64,000 nucleotides of DNA from Parabacteroides hominis. Lineage in GTDB: Bacteria > Bacteroidota > Bacteroidia > Bacteroidales > Tannerellaceae. The DNA is taken from contig NZ_JACOOJ010000019.1 of assembly GCF_014287585.1 (NCBI RefSeq), positions 31,434 through 95,433 on the forward strand. The letters run 5' to 3'. Positions 34,745 to 43,745 of the stretch are shown in pieces; the first letter of the stretch is position 1; each line of letters begins with the position of its first letter. A program made the translations under genes and the position numbers. The notes beneath the pieces were generated by a model. It was given only the letters and a program-made list of their open reading frames with translations, searched no databases and was not told the origin of the DNA.

Positions 34745-37384
34745 ATGAAAACAGCACTCCTATTGCTTCTCCTTTTTCTGGTAAACAGCGGTTCGGCTGA
34801 AACGTTCGTCCCCTATACACCCGACTCTTTGAAAAAGGGCGATTGGGTGGAAATCGAGTCCGTCCACTACTATCCCTACGTTGCTCCGGGCATCGAAGAA
34901 AAGATTCCCTGGCGGGCGGAAAACATCCGACGAGTCATCTTTAAGGCGACCGTAACGGATCTGAATGAACGTACCCTCACCCTTGATTATACGCTCAAGA
35001 GCCTGTACGATTGCAGGAACGATACCGGGAAGCCCGGTTTCTACTATTTTGACAGCCGTTATCAGCAAGACTTTACGTTCGATCACGAGATGGTCGGCAA
35101 ACGGTTCCTGCGCGTCACATACGATCGGAAAAGCCGGAAAGCACATACTTTAGACAGGCAAGAAACAACCTTTTCTTACTCGAAAAACTATGTTCCTTTC
35201 GGAGTAAGACAGGCAGGGTTGTCCGCCTATCCGGAAACGACTGTCCAGGATTCCTTACCCTTAGACAAACTGCTTGCACCGGCGGCACAGGATATCCTGA
35301 CCGGCTGGCAGGAAGACGGGATGCCTCGGCTGGCACAAAACACGCGGGTCATCGACGCCTCGTTCTCCCTTCCTCCGAATACGGAATTTACGTGTAGCTA
35401 TGTCTATTTTGATTTATCCAAAGATTCGACCGTCCACAAGAAGATATTCATAGCCTACCCGACCGAACACAAAGTGGGCGAACGGGTGACGCTCCTGCTT
35501 ACTCCGGGGGATTCCATCACGCAAGACAAAGAATTGTTTGCCACAACGCACAAAAGACGTTATCAGGGACGGGGAAGCGAACAAAACAATTTCCAATACA
35601 GCTACCGAAGATTCGCCGACCTGTACGAATCAGACCTTTATATGTACCCTTCGGACCTCGAATCTCCCGATCAAATGAAAAAAGCCTTCCAACACCGCGA
35701 ATCTCTGTTCCAAAATGTATTAGCAAAAGATTTTAAGAATATGGATTCTTATTGGCGGATGGTATTCGAACGTTCGGAACAGTATCTTAGAGGAGCGCTT
35801 GCCTTGCATCTCTATATGTATGCCAGCGATAAAGAAGTTTGGCACAAAAGCGGCTTGGTCGACTGGCAAGCTCCCTATTTCGTCTCGGTCAATCCACTTA
35901 TCGATTTTGCATATAGCATGCATCGACCGGAGGTCGCTTACTTTTATTTTTTGACTGTTTACACGATGTATAAGAAACAGGAATTGAAAGCAGATAACCT
36001 GAATCTAAAAACACAAAAAGCGAAGGAAAAATATTTATTGAATCCGGCAGATGATTATTTTCTGAATAAACATATCCTCTCCGGCTTTCCCAAATATCAA
36101 GTAAACGGAATGAATTTACATTTTTTAATGTACGATAAAACGTTAGCTGAAACTCAAGAGGATTACAACGATTTTATCCGCTCCTGTCCGGATACCAGCC
36201 TGACCAATCAGGTAAAAAGAGCATACGATAAACTATTGCCCTTCGAAGCCGGGAAAAATATCCGGGAAAGCGGCCTTATGATAGCCGATAGCCTGCACCT
36301 AATGAAAGGAAGCGACCGAAAATACATCCTGCTGTTTTTATCAAGGGAACAAGGTCTTCCAGCACCAAACCTTCAAAATGCACTCGATTTCAAGAAACGC
36401 CTCGAATCGGAAAAGTTGGCCTCCATCGTGCAACTCGAATTATATTCAAAATTCCAATCTCACAATGCCAAACGGGTAAAGCCTTTTAAAGCTATTTCCG
36501 ATCTTCAGATAGAGGAATTAAGACGTAAGGGGCTCGGCACCGTGACTATCCTGATGCGTGAAGACGGGACCATCCTCTATCGCCAATTTACGAATTGGAA
36601 ATTTGATCCCAGCCCCGCCTTAGAAATCATTCAAAACGACCTGAAACGGGAAGACGAATCTTTCAACGACTTTCTAAAAGGATTCAAAGAAGGAGCATTA
36701 GGTACGCTTTTAATCGCGGCAATCATCGGTATCGCTTATTATTTCAGGGTGAAAGGAAAGCAAAAGAAAGAACGTAACCGCCGCCGCATCCGTGAACTCG
36801 AACTACGCGCCATCCGTTCCCAGATGAACCCGCATTTTATTTTTAATGCGCTCAGTTCGATCCAGAATCTGATCAACCGCTCGGCCAATCAGGAGGCGAA
36901 TAAATACTTGATCGACTTCTCACGCCTGTTGCGGAAAGTGCTGGCGACTTCCGAAAAGAAACTGGTCCCCCTCTCCGACGAGATCGAACAGTTGCAGCTC
37001 TACCTGAAGCTCGAACAGCTTCGTTTCCCCTTCTCCTACTCGCTGACGGTAGACAAAAATATCGAACCGGATGCGATCGAGATTCCGGGGATGCTGATAC
37101 AGCCTTTCGTCGAAAATGCCGTCAAACACGGAATCGCTCCGCGCGGTACGGGAGAAATCATAATTCGATTATCTTTGCAAGACCAGTTGTTGGTCATCGA
37201 CATCATCGACGACGGTCCCGGAATGGAAGCAGAAGCGGAAGGCGGCTTCGGTATCCGTGCCATCAGCAACGAGTTCGAGATATTAAAGGATTTGTACAAT
37301 ACGGAAATCGGCATAACGATCGAAAACAGGCAGAAGAAGGAATCTGTTTCCGGTTGCCATGTCCGGCTATCCATTCCTTTATAA
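34745..37384 (+). CDS. LytS-type sensor histidine kinase with large exported sensor region
   Basis: An 879-residue membrane kinase. A signal peptide (TALLLLLLFLVNSGSA) precedes about 630 exported residues; around 515-635 the pattern YILLFLSREQGLP, AISDLQIEELRRKG, TVTILMREDGTILYRQF looks like a thioredoxin-type fold without its CxxC. One membrane helix follows (GTLLIAAIIGIAYYF, near 655-670). The cytoplasmic part is a His_kinase (PF06580) domain with H697 in NPHFIFNALSS and a HATPase (PFVENAVKHGIAP, IDDGPGM). Start chosen at 34745 for the signal peptide; a TTG at 34706 is open upstream. The response regulator begins 8 bp downstream. The usual 5TM or 7TM sensor of LytS kinases is absent. Confidence 0.9.
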   Translation: MKTALLLLLLFLVNSGSAETFVPYTPDSLKKGDWVEIESVHYYPYVAPGIEEKIPWRAENIRRVIFKATVTDLNERTLTLDYTLKSLYDCRNDTGKPGFYYFDSRYQQDFTFDHEMVGKRFLRVTYDRKSRKAHTLDRQETTFSYSKNYVPFGVRQAGLSAYPETTVQDSLPLDKLLAPAAQDILTGWQEDGMPRLAQNTRVIDASFSLPPNTEFTCSYVYFDLSKDSTVHKKIFIAYPTEHKVGERVTLLLTPGDSITQDKELFATTHKRRYQGRGSEQNNFQYSYRRFADLYESDLYMYPSDLESPDQMKKAFQHRESLFQNVLAKDFKNMDSYWRMVFERSEQYLRGALALHLYMYASDKEVWHKSGLVDWQAPYFVSVNPLIDFAYSMHRPEVAYFYFLTVYTMYKKQELKADNLNLKTQKAKEKYLLNPADDYFLNKHILSGFPKYQVNGMNLHFLMYDKTLAETQEDYNDFIRSCPDTSLTNQVKRAYDKLLPFEAGKNIRESGLMIADSLHLMKGSDRKYILLFLSREQGLPAPNLQNALDFKKRLESEKLASIVQLELYSKFQSHNAKRVKPFKAISDLQIEELRRKGLGTVTILMREDGTILYRQFTNWKFDPSPALEIIQNDLKREDESFNDFLKGFKEGALGTLLIAAIIGIAYYFRVKGKQKKERNRRRIRELELRAIRSQMNPHFIFNALSSIQNLINRSANQEANKYLIDFSRLLRKVLATSEKKLVPLSDEIEQLQLYLKLEQLRFPFSYSLTVDKNIEPDAIEIPGMLIQPFVENAVKHGIAPRGTGEIIIRLSLQDQLLVIDIIDDGPGMEAEAEGGFGIRAISNEFEILKDLYNTEIGITIENRQKKESVSGCHVRLSIPL

Positions 37385-37392
37385 GACAAAAT

Positions 37393-38148
37393 ATGGATAC
37401 AAAAATAACCGCAGCAATCGTAGATGACGAGCAAGGGAACCGGGAGAACCTGCTTCGCATGATCGGGAGGCATTGTCCGCAAATCAGGATATCGGCCATT
37501 TGCAGCTCCGTCACCGAAGCCCGTACCGTGCTGCCCGAAGCTAAACCGGATATCCTTTTCTTAGATATCCGGTTAGGCGACGATACCGGCTTCTCCCTCT
37601 TAGGCAGTCTTCCGGAGATTCCTTTCGAAGTGATCTTCGTCACGGCCTACGACAGCTATGCGATCCAGGCCATCCGCTTCAGCGCGCTCGACTATCTACT
37701 AAAACCTATCGACCCGGAAGAACTGACGCATGCCGTAGACAAGGCGGTCCAGGTCGTCCTCCGGAAACAGGAAAACAGACGGATGCAGAACCTCCTGCAA
37801 AACACGCAGGTATTGGACAAGCAAAAGAAAATAGCCCTGTCGGTCGCCGATAAGATAGAGTTTGTAGAAATCGGTTCCATCATCCGTTGCGAATCGGAAA
37901 GCAACTACACGACCTTCTATCTGAAGTCAGGGGAAAAACTGATCGTATCGAAAACCCTCAAGGAGTTCGACGAATTGCTGACACCCTACAACTTCCTCCG
38001 CGTCCACCAATCGCATCTGATCAACTTAGATGAAATCAAAAGTTTCATCAAAAGCGACGGTGGATATATACGCATGAAGGACGGGGCCTCGGTCAGCATT
38101 TCCCGCCAACGGCGGAACTATGTGATGGAAGTATTAAAGCAATTATAA
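37393..38148 (+). CDS. LytTR-family response regulator
   Basis: A 251-residue regulator. The receiver domain has acidic pocket D11-D12 and phosphoacceptor D58 in ILFLDIRLGDD, T in VTAYDSYA and K in YLLKPID. The LytTR DNA-binding domain occupies about 145-250 (KIALSVADKIEFVEIGSI, then FLRVHQSHLINLDEI and VSISRQRRNYV). It pairs with the kinase 8 bp upstream. Candidate binding sites are the 21-bp-period direct repeats before this operon and before the propeller genes. Start taken at the ATG at 37393. Confidence 0.93.
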   Translation: MDTKITAAIVDDEQGNRENLLRMIGRHCPQIRISAICSSVTEARTVLPEAKPDILFLDIRLGDDTGFSLLGSLPEIPFEVIFVTAYDSYAIQAIRFSALDYLLKPIDPEELTHAVDKAVQVVLRKQENRRMQNLLQNTQVLDKQKKIALSVADKIEFVEIGSIIRCESESNYTTFYLKSGEKLIVSKTLKEFDELLTPYNFLRVHQSHLINLDEIKSFIKSDGGYIRMKDGASVSISRQRRNYVMEVLKQL

Positions 38149-38152
38149 ACGG

Positions 38153-38180
38153 GTAGAGACGCACGGCCGTGCGTCTCTAC
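38153..38180. terminator. Perfect 28-bp palindrome, bidirectional terminator
   Basis: GTAGAGACGCACGG is followed directly by its reverse complement. It separates the convergent regulator and lipoprotein genes and contains the stop codon of the latter. Its high GC and perfect symmetry are typical of a dispersed palindromic repeat reused as a terminator. Confidence 0.75.
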
Positions 38181-38599
38181 TTATTATATTTCAGATCGAA
38201 ACGGCCTTTCGTAATGCGCCCTCCTTCGAAAGTGCCGCTAAACACACCGTCCGACATACGGGAGATGTAGGCCTTGCCATCTTCCATATTTTGATTTTCA
38301 AAAGATACATTCACACAAGGAAGCGTCTCGCCCTGCTTAGGATCGGCAATCGTAAAACGGATATACGAACCGATGCCGACCTGCGCCGAAACCGTCATGC
38401 TGGAACCATCTTCCCGCTCCAAATATTCCGCACCAGGCAATCCCCACCGGCCGCTTGTATACACCCAGCCGTCGACCAGGCAACCGAATGTATTCGCCCC
38501 GGTCGTAGTAGCTTCGGGCATGACCGTCGGGTCGACCGATTCATTCTCTTCACAGGCCACACAAAATAGCAACAAACAGATAAATAACAGATGTCTCAT
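38177..38599 (-). CDS. Small lipoprotein of unknown function
   Basis: A 140-residue lipoprotein with lipobox CVAC (C16) and a mature domain rich in beta strands (ANTFGCLVDGWVYTSGRWGLP, GSYIRFTIADP, GVFSGTFEGGRITKGRFDLKY). The pattern resembles small DUF6252-type Bacteroidetes lipoproteins, though I cannot confirm the family. It follows the outer-membrane barrel gene by 12 bp on the same strand, so the two probably form an operon. Confidence 0.75.
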   Translation of the reverse strand: MRHLLFICLLLFCVACEENESVDPTVMPEATTTGANTFGCLVDGWVYTSGRWGLPGAEYLEREDGSSMTVSAQVGIGSYIRFTIADPKQGETLPCVNVSFENQNMEDGKAYISRMSDGVFSGTFEGGRITKGRFDLKYNK

Positions 38600-38611
38600 A
38601 ACCGTATCTGA

Positions 38612-39271
38612 TTAAAAGTGTAAATTCATACCGAACAATAAGGATAATTGGGAGAAACATCCTCCGCCACCGCTCAATTCAGGAGATTCGACCTGCCATT
38701 TCTGGCCGTGATATCTGACCGAATAGCTCTCGGAGGAGGTAACGATCCAATTCAATTTTGCAGAAATCCCCACCAGCGGAGAAAGACGATACTCGCCTCC
38801 CGCCGACAGATTATAGGCCAGTTTATTCATTGACACATCCCGCGGCTTGCCGTACACAAAACTTCTATCTTTATAATGCTGATATCCCACCCCGGTCGAT
38901 AAAGACAGATTGTACTTCTGCTTAACCATAAACAAGGCAAGCTGAGGCGCAATATAATGCATCAGTATCTTGTCGGAACTTTCGTCATGAGTGTTTTTAT
39001 AGCACCCGCCCTGATAGACAAGTCCGGGAGCGAGCTTAAACGAACCGAAGATATATTTATCTCCCAAGAAATAATAGTCGGCATCCCAGGCGATCCCATT
39101 CCGTAAACCATTCCGATAAGCGTCGGAATTGTTCGTGATCCCGATCATTTTCCCCAAATACCAGGAAGGCCCTGCATGAACGGAGAACATCGACTTCCCG
39201 GCAGACGCCTCCTGGGCCAAAACCGACACAGCTTGTATCAACAGCCCTAACAAAAGTACATACTTTTTCAT
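38612..39271 (-). CDS. Outer-membrane beta-barrel protein
   Basis: A 219-residue protein with a signal peptide (VLLLGLLIQAVSVLAQ) and alternating polar/hydrophobic strands (MFSVHAGPSWYLGK, FGSFKLAPGLVYQGG, LSLSTGVGYQHY, GGEYRLSPLVGISAKLNWIVT), ending in a terminal phenylalanine (FGMNLHF) as expected for a BAM substrate. Size suggests an 8-strand OmpX/OmpW-like barrel. It is cotranscribed with the small lipoprotein downstream. Role unknown. Confidence 0.8.
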   Translation of the reverse strand: MKKYVLLLGLLIQAVSVLAQEASAGKSMFSVHAGPSWYLGKMIGITNNSDAYRNGLRNGIAWDADYYFLGDKYIFGSFKLAPGLVYQGGCYKNTHDESSDKILMHYIAPQLALFMVKQKYNLSLSTGVGYQHYKDRSFVYGKPRDVSMNKLAYNLSAGGEYRLSPLVGISAKLNWIVTSSESYSVRYHGQKWQVESPELSGGGGCFSQLSLLFGMNLHF

Positions 39272-39370
39272 AACATTTCTTTTAGACTTATAATCATAAG
39301 TATAAGATGCTCAGAACCAGTAAAACGCTGCACTGGCGGTTATGATAGGATAGGATCGTATTGTTTCTCC

Positions 39371-39868
39371 CTATCTCCAAAGTATCGCTTGGTTCAGATA
39401 ATGGATAAATTCAGGATCATCGGGTGCAATGATAAAGTTACCACGGCAGGAAGTCGTAATCAGAATACGGTTATCAGAACGCCGGGCAAAAACTTTTACA
39501 CGTCCGATAGCAGTAGAAGAAAAATATCCGAGATCACCAAACAACCAACTGACACCAAATGAACGGATCATTATTCCTAAATCCAGCCGGTCGACCTCGC
39601 GAGCCGAAAGGATTTCCTCTATGTTTATATACGTCTTCCGAAAATACGCATCTATCACCAGTTTTTCTCCATCCACGATAAAACGGTTTGGCATAAATCC
39701 TCGAGTAAGCATACAAAGGATCGAACTGACGGCAAACAAACCTAACAAAACAGACAGATTGCCATCCCAAGCCGGAAATATACAGATGCCATATAAAAGC
39801 AGAAGCATGACAGACGTTTTTATTTTATTGGCATTGTCCATCGAAGAAGAAGATATCCGGGTTTCCAT
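39371..39868 (-). CDS. Membrane-anchored PH-like domain protein
   Basis: A 165-residue protein with two adjacent membrane helices (TSVMLLLLYGICIFPAW and LSVLLGLFAVSSILCML) followed by a beta-rich cytoplasmic domain (RFIVDGEKLVIDAYFRKTYI, IEEILSAREV, RVKVFARRSDNRILITTS, DDPEFIHYLNQAI). That layout is typical of bacterial PH-domain (DUF304-like) proteins. No catalytic residues are evident. It is divergent from mnmG. Confidence 0.65.
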   Translation of the reverse strand: METRISSSSMDNANKIKTSVMLLLLYGICIFPAWDGNLSVLLGLFAVSSILCMLTRGFMPNRFIVDGEKLVIDAYFRKTYINIEEILSAREVDRLDLGIMIRSFGVSWLFGDLGYFSSTAIGRVKVFARRSDNRILITTSCRGNFIIAPDDPEFIHYLNQAILWR

Positions 39869-39908
39869 ACTCTTATTCCTTTAGATTACTTAGATATTCC
39901 AAGACTCA

Positions 39909-39916
39909 CAAATATA
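39909..39916 (-). promoter_or_regulatory. Putative -7 element for the PH-like gene
   Basis: On the minus strand this reads TATATTTG (TAnnTTTG), 41 bp before the start at 39868. Confidence 0.45.
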
Positions 39917-39938
39917 ACAAAAATCCCGTACAAACTAT

Positions 39939-39946
39939 TATCTTTG
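39939..39946 (+). promoter_or_regulatory. Putative -7 element for mnmG
   Basis: TATCTTTG, followed by CAAAAG, 27 bp before the ATG. The same TATCTTTG box occurs at 49855 and 54168 upstream of other genes. Confidence 0.55.
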
Positions 39947-39972
39947 CAAAAGAAACAAAGACAATTAGGACA

Positions 39973-41850
39973 ATGACTTTCAATTACGATGTGATCGTGG
40001 TAGGTGCCGGCCATGCAGGCTGTGAAGCCGCAGCGGCGGCCGCCAATATGGGTTCGAAGACGCTTCTCATTACAATGGACATGAACAAGATTGCGCAGAT
40101 GAGTTGCAATCCGGCTGTCGGAGGCATAGCCAAAGGACAGATTGTCCGCGAAATCGACGCTTTAGGCGGATATATGGGAATCGTGACGGACCGGACAGCC
40201 ATCCAGTTCCGTATGCTGAACCAAAGCAAGGGACCGGCGATGTGGAGCCCGCGCTCCCAGAGCGACCGCGCCCGTTTCATCGAATGCTGGCGGGGAATAC
40301 TGGAAAACCTGCCGAACCTGTATATCTGGCAGGATACCGTACGCGAACTGTTGCTCGACGGGAATACCGTATGCGGCGTAAAAACGGATATGGGAGTCGA
40401 GTTCCATGCGAAAAGCGTGGTCCTGACAAACGGGACTTTCCTGAACGGGCTCATGCATATCGGACGGACACAGATCAGAGGCGGTCGTATAGCCGAGCCG
40501 GCTGCAACCGGACTGACCGAACAACTGGTCTCATTAGGCATCAAATCCGAACGGATGAAGACCGGAACGCCTGTGCGTATCGATGCACGGAGCGTACACT
40601 TCGATGAAATGGCGGAACAGCCCGGAGAAAACGACTTCCATAAGTTTTCTTATATGGACACCTCGCACCGCGTTCTGAAACAGCTAAGCTGTTGGACAAC
40701 GTTCACCAACGAAGCCTGCCATGCAGTCCTGCGCGAAGGCCTCCCCGACTCCCCGTTGTATAACGGACAGATCCAGAGCATCGGCCCGCGCTACTGTCCG
40801 AGCATCGAGACGAAAATCGTGACGTTTGCGGACAAGCCCCAGCACCAACTCTTCCTGGAACCGGAAGGCGAAACGACACAGGAATACTACCTGAACGGCT
40901 TCTCCTCCTCCCTTCCGTTGGATATCCAGCTACGTGCCTTGCAACAGATACCGGCATTCCGGGACATACAGATCTACCGTCCGGGATATGCTATCGAATA
41001 TGATTTCTTCGATCCGACGCAGCTCCACCATAATTTGGAAACAAAACTAATCCGCAACCTCTTCTTTGCCGGACAGATCAACGGGACGACCGGATATGAG
41101 GAAGCCGGCGGACAAGGATTGGTGGCCGGCATAAACGCACATATCAATTGCCACGGCGGAGAACCGTTCGTGTTAGGACGAGACGAAGCCTATATCGGCG
41201 TACTGATCGACGATCTTGTCACGAAAGGCGTCGACGAACCCTACCGCATGTTTACCTCTCGTGCAGAATACCGCATCCTGCTCCGCCAGGATGATGCGGA
41301 CATGCGTTTGACGGAAAAGTCGTATCATCTCGGTTTGGCAAAGCAGGACCGCTACGAACTGCTGAACGAGAAGAAGGCAAGCCGGGACGCGATCATTTCT
41401 TTCGCAGAAAACTACTCCATCAAACCGCAATATATAAACAGCGGCCTGGAGGCTTTGGGCACTACCCCGCTCGCACACGGATGCAAGTTGATCGAACTGA
41501 TTCCGCGTCCTCAAATCACGTTGGAGAATATCGCGGAACTGGTTCCGGCATTCCGGACAGAACTGGACAAGGTTCCTGTTTCACGAAAGGAAGAGATCAT
41601 CGAAGCGGCAGAAATCTTAATCAAGTATAGCGGCTATATCCGCCGCGAGCAGATCATCGCCGACAAGATAAACCGTCTGGAGAATATCCACATCAAAGGC
41701 AAGTTCGACTACAATTCGATCCAGTCTTTGTCTACGGAAGCCCGCCAGAAACTAACACGGATAGATCCGGACACAATTGCCCAGGCAAGCCGCATTCCGG
41801 GTATCTCACCGAGCGACATAAACATCCTTTTGGTGATGTTAGGGCGCTAA
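39973..41850 (+). CDS. mnmG: tRNA uridine-5-carboxymethylaminomethyl(34) synthesis enzyme MnmG
   Basis: A 625-residue FAD enzyme that works with MnmE to modify U34 of tRNAs. The FAD-binding motif is VVGAGHAGCEAA (9-20); SCNPAVGGIAKG (about 44-55), NQSKGPAMWSPRSQSDR and the GTFLNG segment are hallmarks. The C-terminal helical GidA_assoc domain ends TRIDPDTIAQASRIPGISP, the usual MnmE-contact region. Length is normal. It heads mnmG-uvrC-dtd-mazG-like-deoC, with a parS-like site 9 bp after its stop. In many bacteria this gene lies near oriC. Confidence 0.97.
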   Translation: MTFNYDVIVVGAGHAGCEAAAAAANMGSKTLLITMDMNKIAQMSCNPAVGGIAKGQIVREIDALGGYMGIVTDRTAIQFRMLNQSKGPAMWSPRSQSDRARFIECWRGILENLPNLYIWQDTVRELLLDGNTVCGVKTDMGVEFHAKSVVLTNGTFLNGLMHIGRTQIRGGRIAEPAATGLTEQLVSLGIKSERMKTGTPVRIDARSVHFDEMAEQPGENDFHKFSYMDTSHRVLKQLSCWTTFTNEACHAVLREGLPDSPLYNGQIQSIGPRYCPSIETKIVTFADKPQHQLFLEPEGETTQEYYLNGFSSSLPLDIQLRALQQIPAFRDIQIYRPGYAIEYDFFDPTQLHHNLETKLIRNLFFAGQINGTTGYEEAGGQGLVAGINAHINCHGGEPFVLGRDEAYIGVLIDDLVTKGVDEPYRMFTSRAEYRILLRQDDADMRLTEKSYHLGLAKQDRYELLNEKKASRDAIISFAENYSIKPQYINSGLEALGTTPLAHGCKLIELIPRPQITLENIAELVPAFRTELDKVPVSRKEEIIEAAEILIKYSGYIRREQIIADKINRLENIHIKGKFDYNSIQSLSTEARQKLTRIDPDTIAQASRIPGISPSDINILLVMLGR

Positions 41851-41858
41851 AGACGGAA

Positions 41859-41874
41859 TGTTCCACGTGAAACA
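41859..41874. promoter_or_regulatory. parS: parS centromere site (ParB binding)
   Basis: TGTTCCACGTGAAACA matches the 16-bp parS consensus TGTTnCACGTGAAACA, defined in Bacillus subtilis and conserved across bacterial phyla, at every position. It lies in the intergenic gap between mnmG and uvrC. ParB loading here would mark this region as origin-proximal. I saw no second exact copy in the window, and parA/parB are not in it. Confidence 0.85.
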
Positions 41875-41935
41875 TTTACTTTAACAACAATAGCGTAAAA
41901 GACTGAAAATAGGACAGAAACATAAGCAAAAAGAA

Positions 41936-43741
41936 ATGAGCGCAACCGAGGAACATATAAAAAACATCCTTTCCGTCATACCGGAATCGCCAGGCTGCTA
42001 CCAATACTTCGACGAGAAGGGAACGATCATCTATGTAGGCAAAGCAAAGAACCTGAAGCGTCGCGTTTCCTCCTATTTCAACAAAGAGCACGACAGCAAC
42101 AAAACGCGTGTCCTGGTTAAGCAGATACGGGACATCAAATACTTTGTTGTCGACACGGAAGAAGATGCGCTTCTTTTGGAGAATAACCTGATCAAGCAAT
42201 ATCGCCCCCGGTACAACGTGCTGCTGAAAGACGACAAGACCTATCCGTCCATCGTTGTCAAGAACGAATATTTCCCGCGCGTATTCCAAACCCGGAATAT
42301 CGTACGGGACGGCTCGCGCTATTACGGTCCCTACCCTTCCATCTATACGGCAAAGGTCATGCTGCAAATGCTGAAAGAGCTATATCCTTTGCGAACCTGC
42401 AAATACCCGCTTACTCCCGAATCCATCGCGGAAGGACGGTATAAAGTTTGCCTCGAATACCATATCAAGCGATGCAAAGGGCCTTGCGAAGGGTTGCAGA
42501 CATTAGAGGAATACCAGCAAAACATTTCCGAGATAAAGGAAATCCTACGCGGGAATATTTCGCAGATAAGCAAGCATCTGTACGAAGAGATGCAAAGACT
42601 GGCAGGAGAATTGCGGTTCGAGGAGGCGCAAAAGATCAAAGAAAAGTATGAAGTCATCGAGAATTACCGCTCCAAGTCGACAGTGGTTACCCCGATGCTC
42701 CACAATATAGATGTATTCTCATTGGCCGAAAACGAGAATTCCGCCTACATCAATTACCTGCATATCGGCAACGGGGCGATCGTGCAAGCCTATACGTTCG
42801 AATATAAAAAGCGCTTGGACGAGTCAAAAGAGGACCTGCTCAGCTTAGGCATCATCGAAATGCGCAACCGCTTTAAAAGCACTGCACGCGAAATCATCGT
42901 TCCTTTTCCGCTGGATATAGAACTGGAAAACGTTTCGATCACCGTTCCGCAGCGCGGAGACAAAAAGAAGCTGGTGGAATTATCGGAGATGAACGTAAAG
43001 CAATATAAGGTCGACAAGCTGAAACAGGCGGAAAAACTGAATCCGGAGCAACGCAGCACACGTCTTTTAAAAGAGATACAGGACACGCTTCATCTCTCCA
43101 AATTACCGGCTCATATCGAGTGTTTCGACAACTCCAATATACAGGGAAGCGATGCGGTGGCTGCATGTGTCGTCTTCAAAATGGCGAAACCATCGAAAAA
43201 AGATTACCGGAAATACAACATCAAAACGGTTGTCGGTCCGGACGACTACGCCTCCATGAAAGAGGTCGTGCGCCGCCGTTACCAGCGTGCCATCGCCGAA
43301 GAGGCTCCCCTGCCCGACCTGATCATCACCGACGGTGGAAAGGGGCAAATGGAAGTCGTGCGCGAAGTGATCCAGGACGAACTGCACTTGGATATTCCGA
43401 TTGCCGGGCTGGCAAAAGACGGGAAACACCGGACTTCGGAACTCCTGTTCGGCTTCCCTCCCGAAACGATCGGTATGCCGATACAAAGTTTCATGTTCAA
43501 ATTCTTCACGCAAATACAAGACGAGGTGCATCGTTTCGCCATCGCTTTCCACAAGGATAAGCGAAGCAAGAGTCAGACAAAATCCGAATTGGATGCGATA
43601 AAAGGGATCGGAGAAAAGACAAAAGTATTACTTTTACGTCATTTTAAGAGCGTAAAGCGAATACGCGAAGCCAGCTTCGACGAACTGAAAGAAGTGATCG
43701 GAGAAGCCAAAACAAAAGCATTATTAAATGGTTTAAAATAA
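41936..43741 (+). CDS. uvrC: Excinuclease ABC subunit C
   Basis: A 601-residue nucleotide-excision-repair nuclease making both incisions with UvrB. The N-terminal GIY-YIG domain is seen as SPGCYQYFDEKGTIIYVGKAKNLKRR (split: catalytic Y and YVG about residues 20-36), the UVR helix pair as LRFEEAQKIKEKYEVI, the RNase-H-like C-terminal nuclease as IECFDNSNIQGSDAVAACVV and DLIITDGGKGQMEVV, and the HhH tail as LDAIKGIGEKTKVLLLRHF. Domain order and length are normal. It is separated from mnmG by 85 bp carrying parS and from dtd by 4 bp. Confidence 0.97.
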   Translation: MSATEEHIKNILSVIPESPGCYQYFDEKGTIIYVGKAKNLKRRVSSYFNKEHDSNKTRVLVKQIRDIKYFVVDTEEDALLLENNLIKQYRPRYNVLLKDDKTYPSIVVKNEYFPRVFQTRNIVRDGSRYYGPYPSIYTAKVMLQMLKELYPLRTCKYPLTPESIAEGRYKVCLEYHIKRCKGPCEGLQTLEEYQQNISEIKEILRGNISQISKHLYEEMQRLAGELRFEEAQKIKEKYEVIENYRSKSTVVTPMLHNIDVFSLAENENSAYINYLHIGNGAIVQAYTFEYKKRLDESKEDLLSLGIIEMRNRFKSTAREIIVPFPLDIELENVSITVPQRGDKKKLVELSEMNVKQYKVDKLKQAEKLNPEQRSTRLLKEIQDTLHLSKLPAHIECFDNSNIQGSDAVAACVVFKMAKPSKKDYRKYNIKTVVGPDDYASMKEVVRRRYQRAIAEEAPLPDLIITDGGKGQMEVVREVIQDELHLDIPIAGLAKDGKHRTSELLFGFPPETIGMPIQSFMFKFFTQIQDEVHRFAIAFHKDKRSKSQTKSELDAIKGIGEKTKVLLLRHFKSVKRIREASFDELKEVIGEAKTKALLNGLK

Positions 43742-43745
43742 AGAT

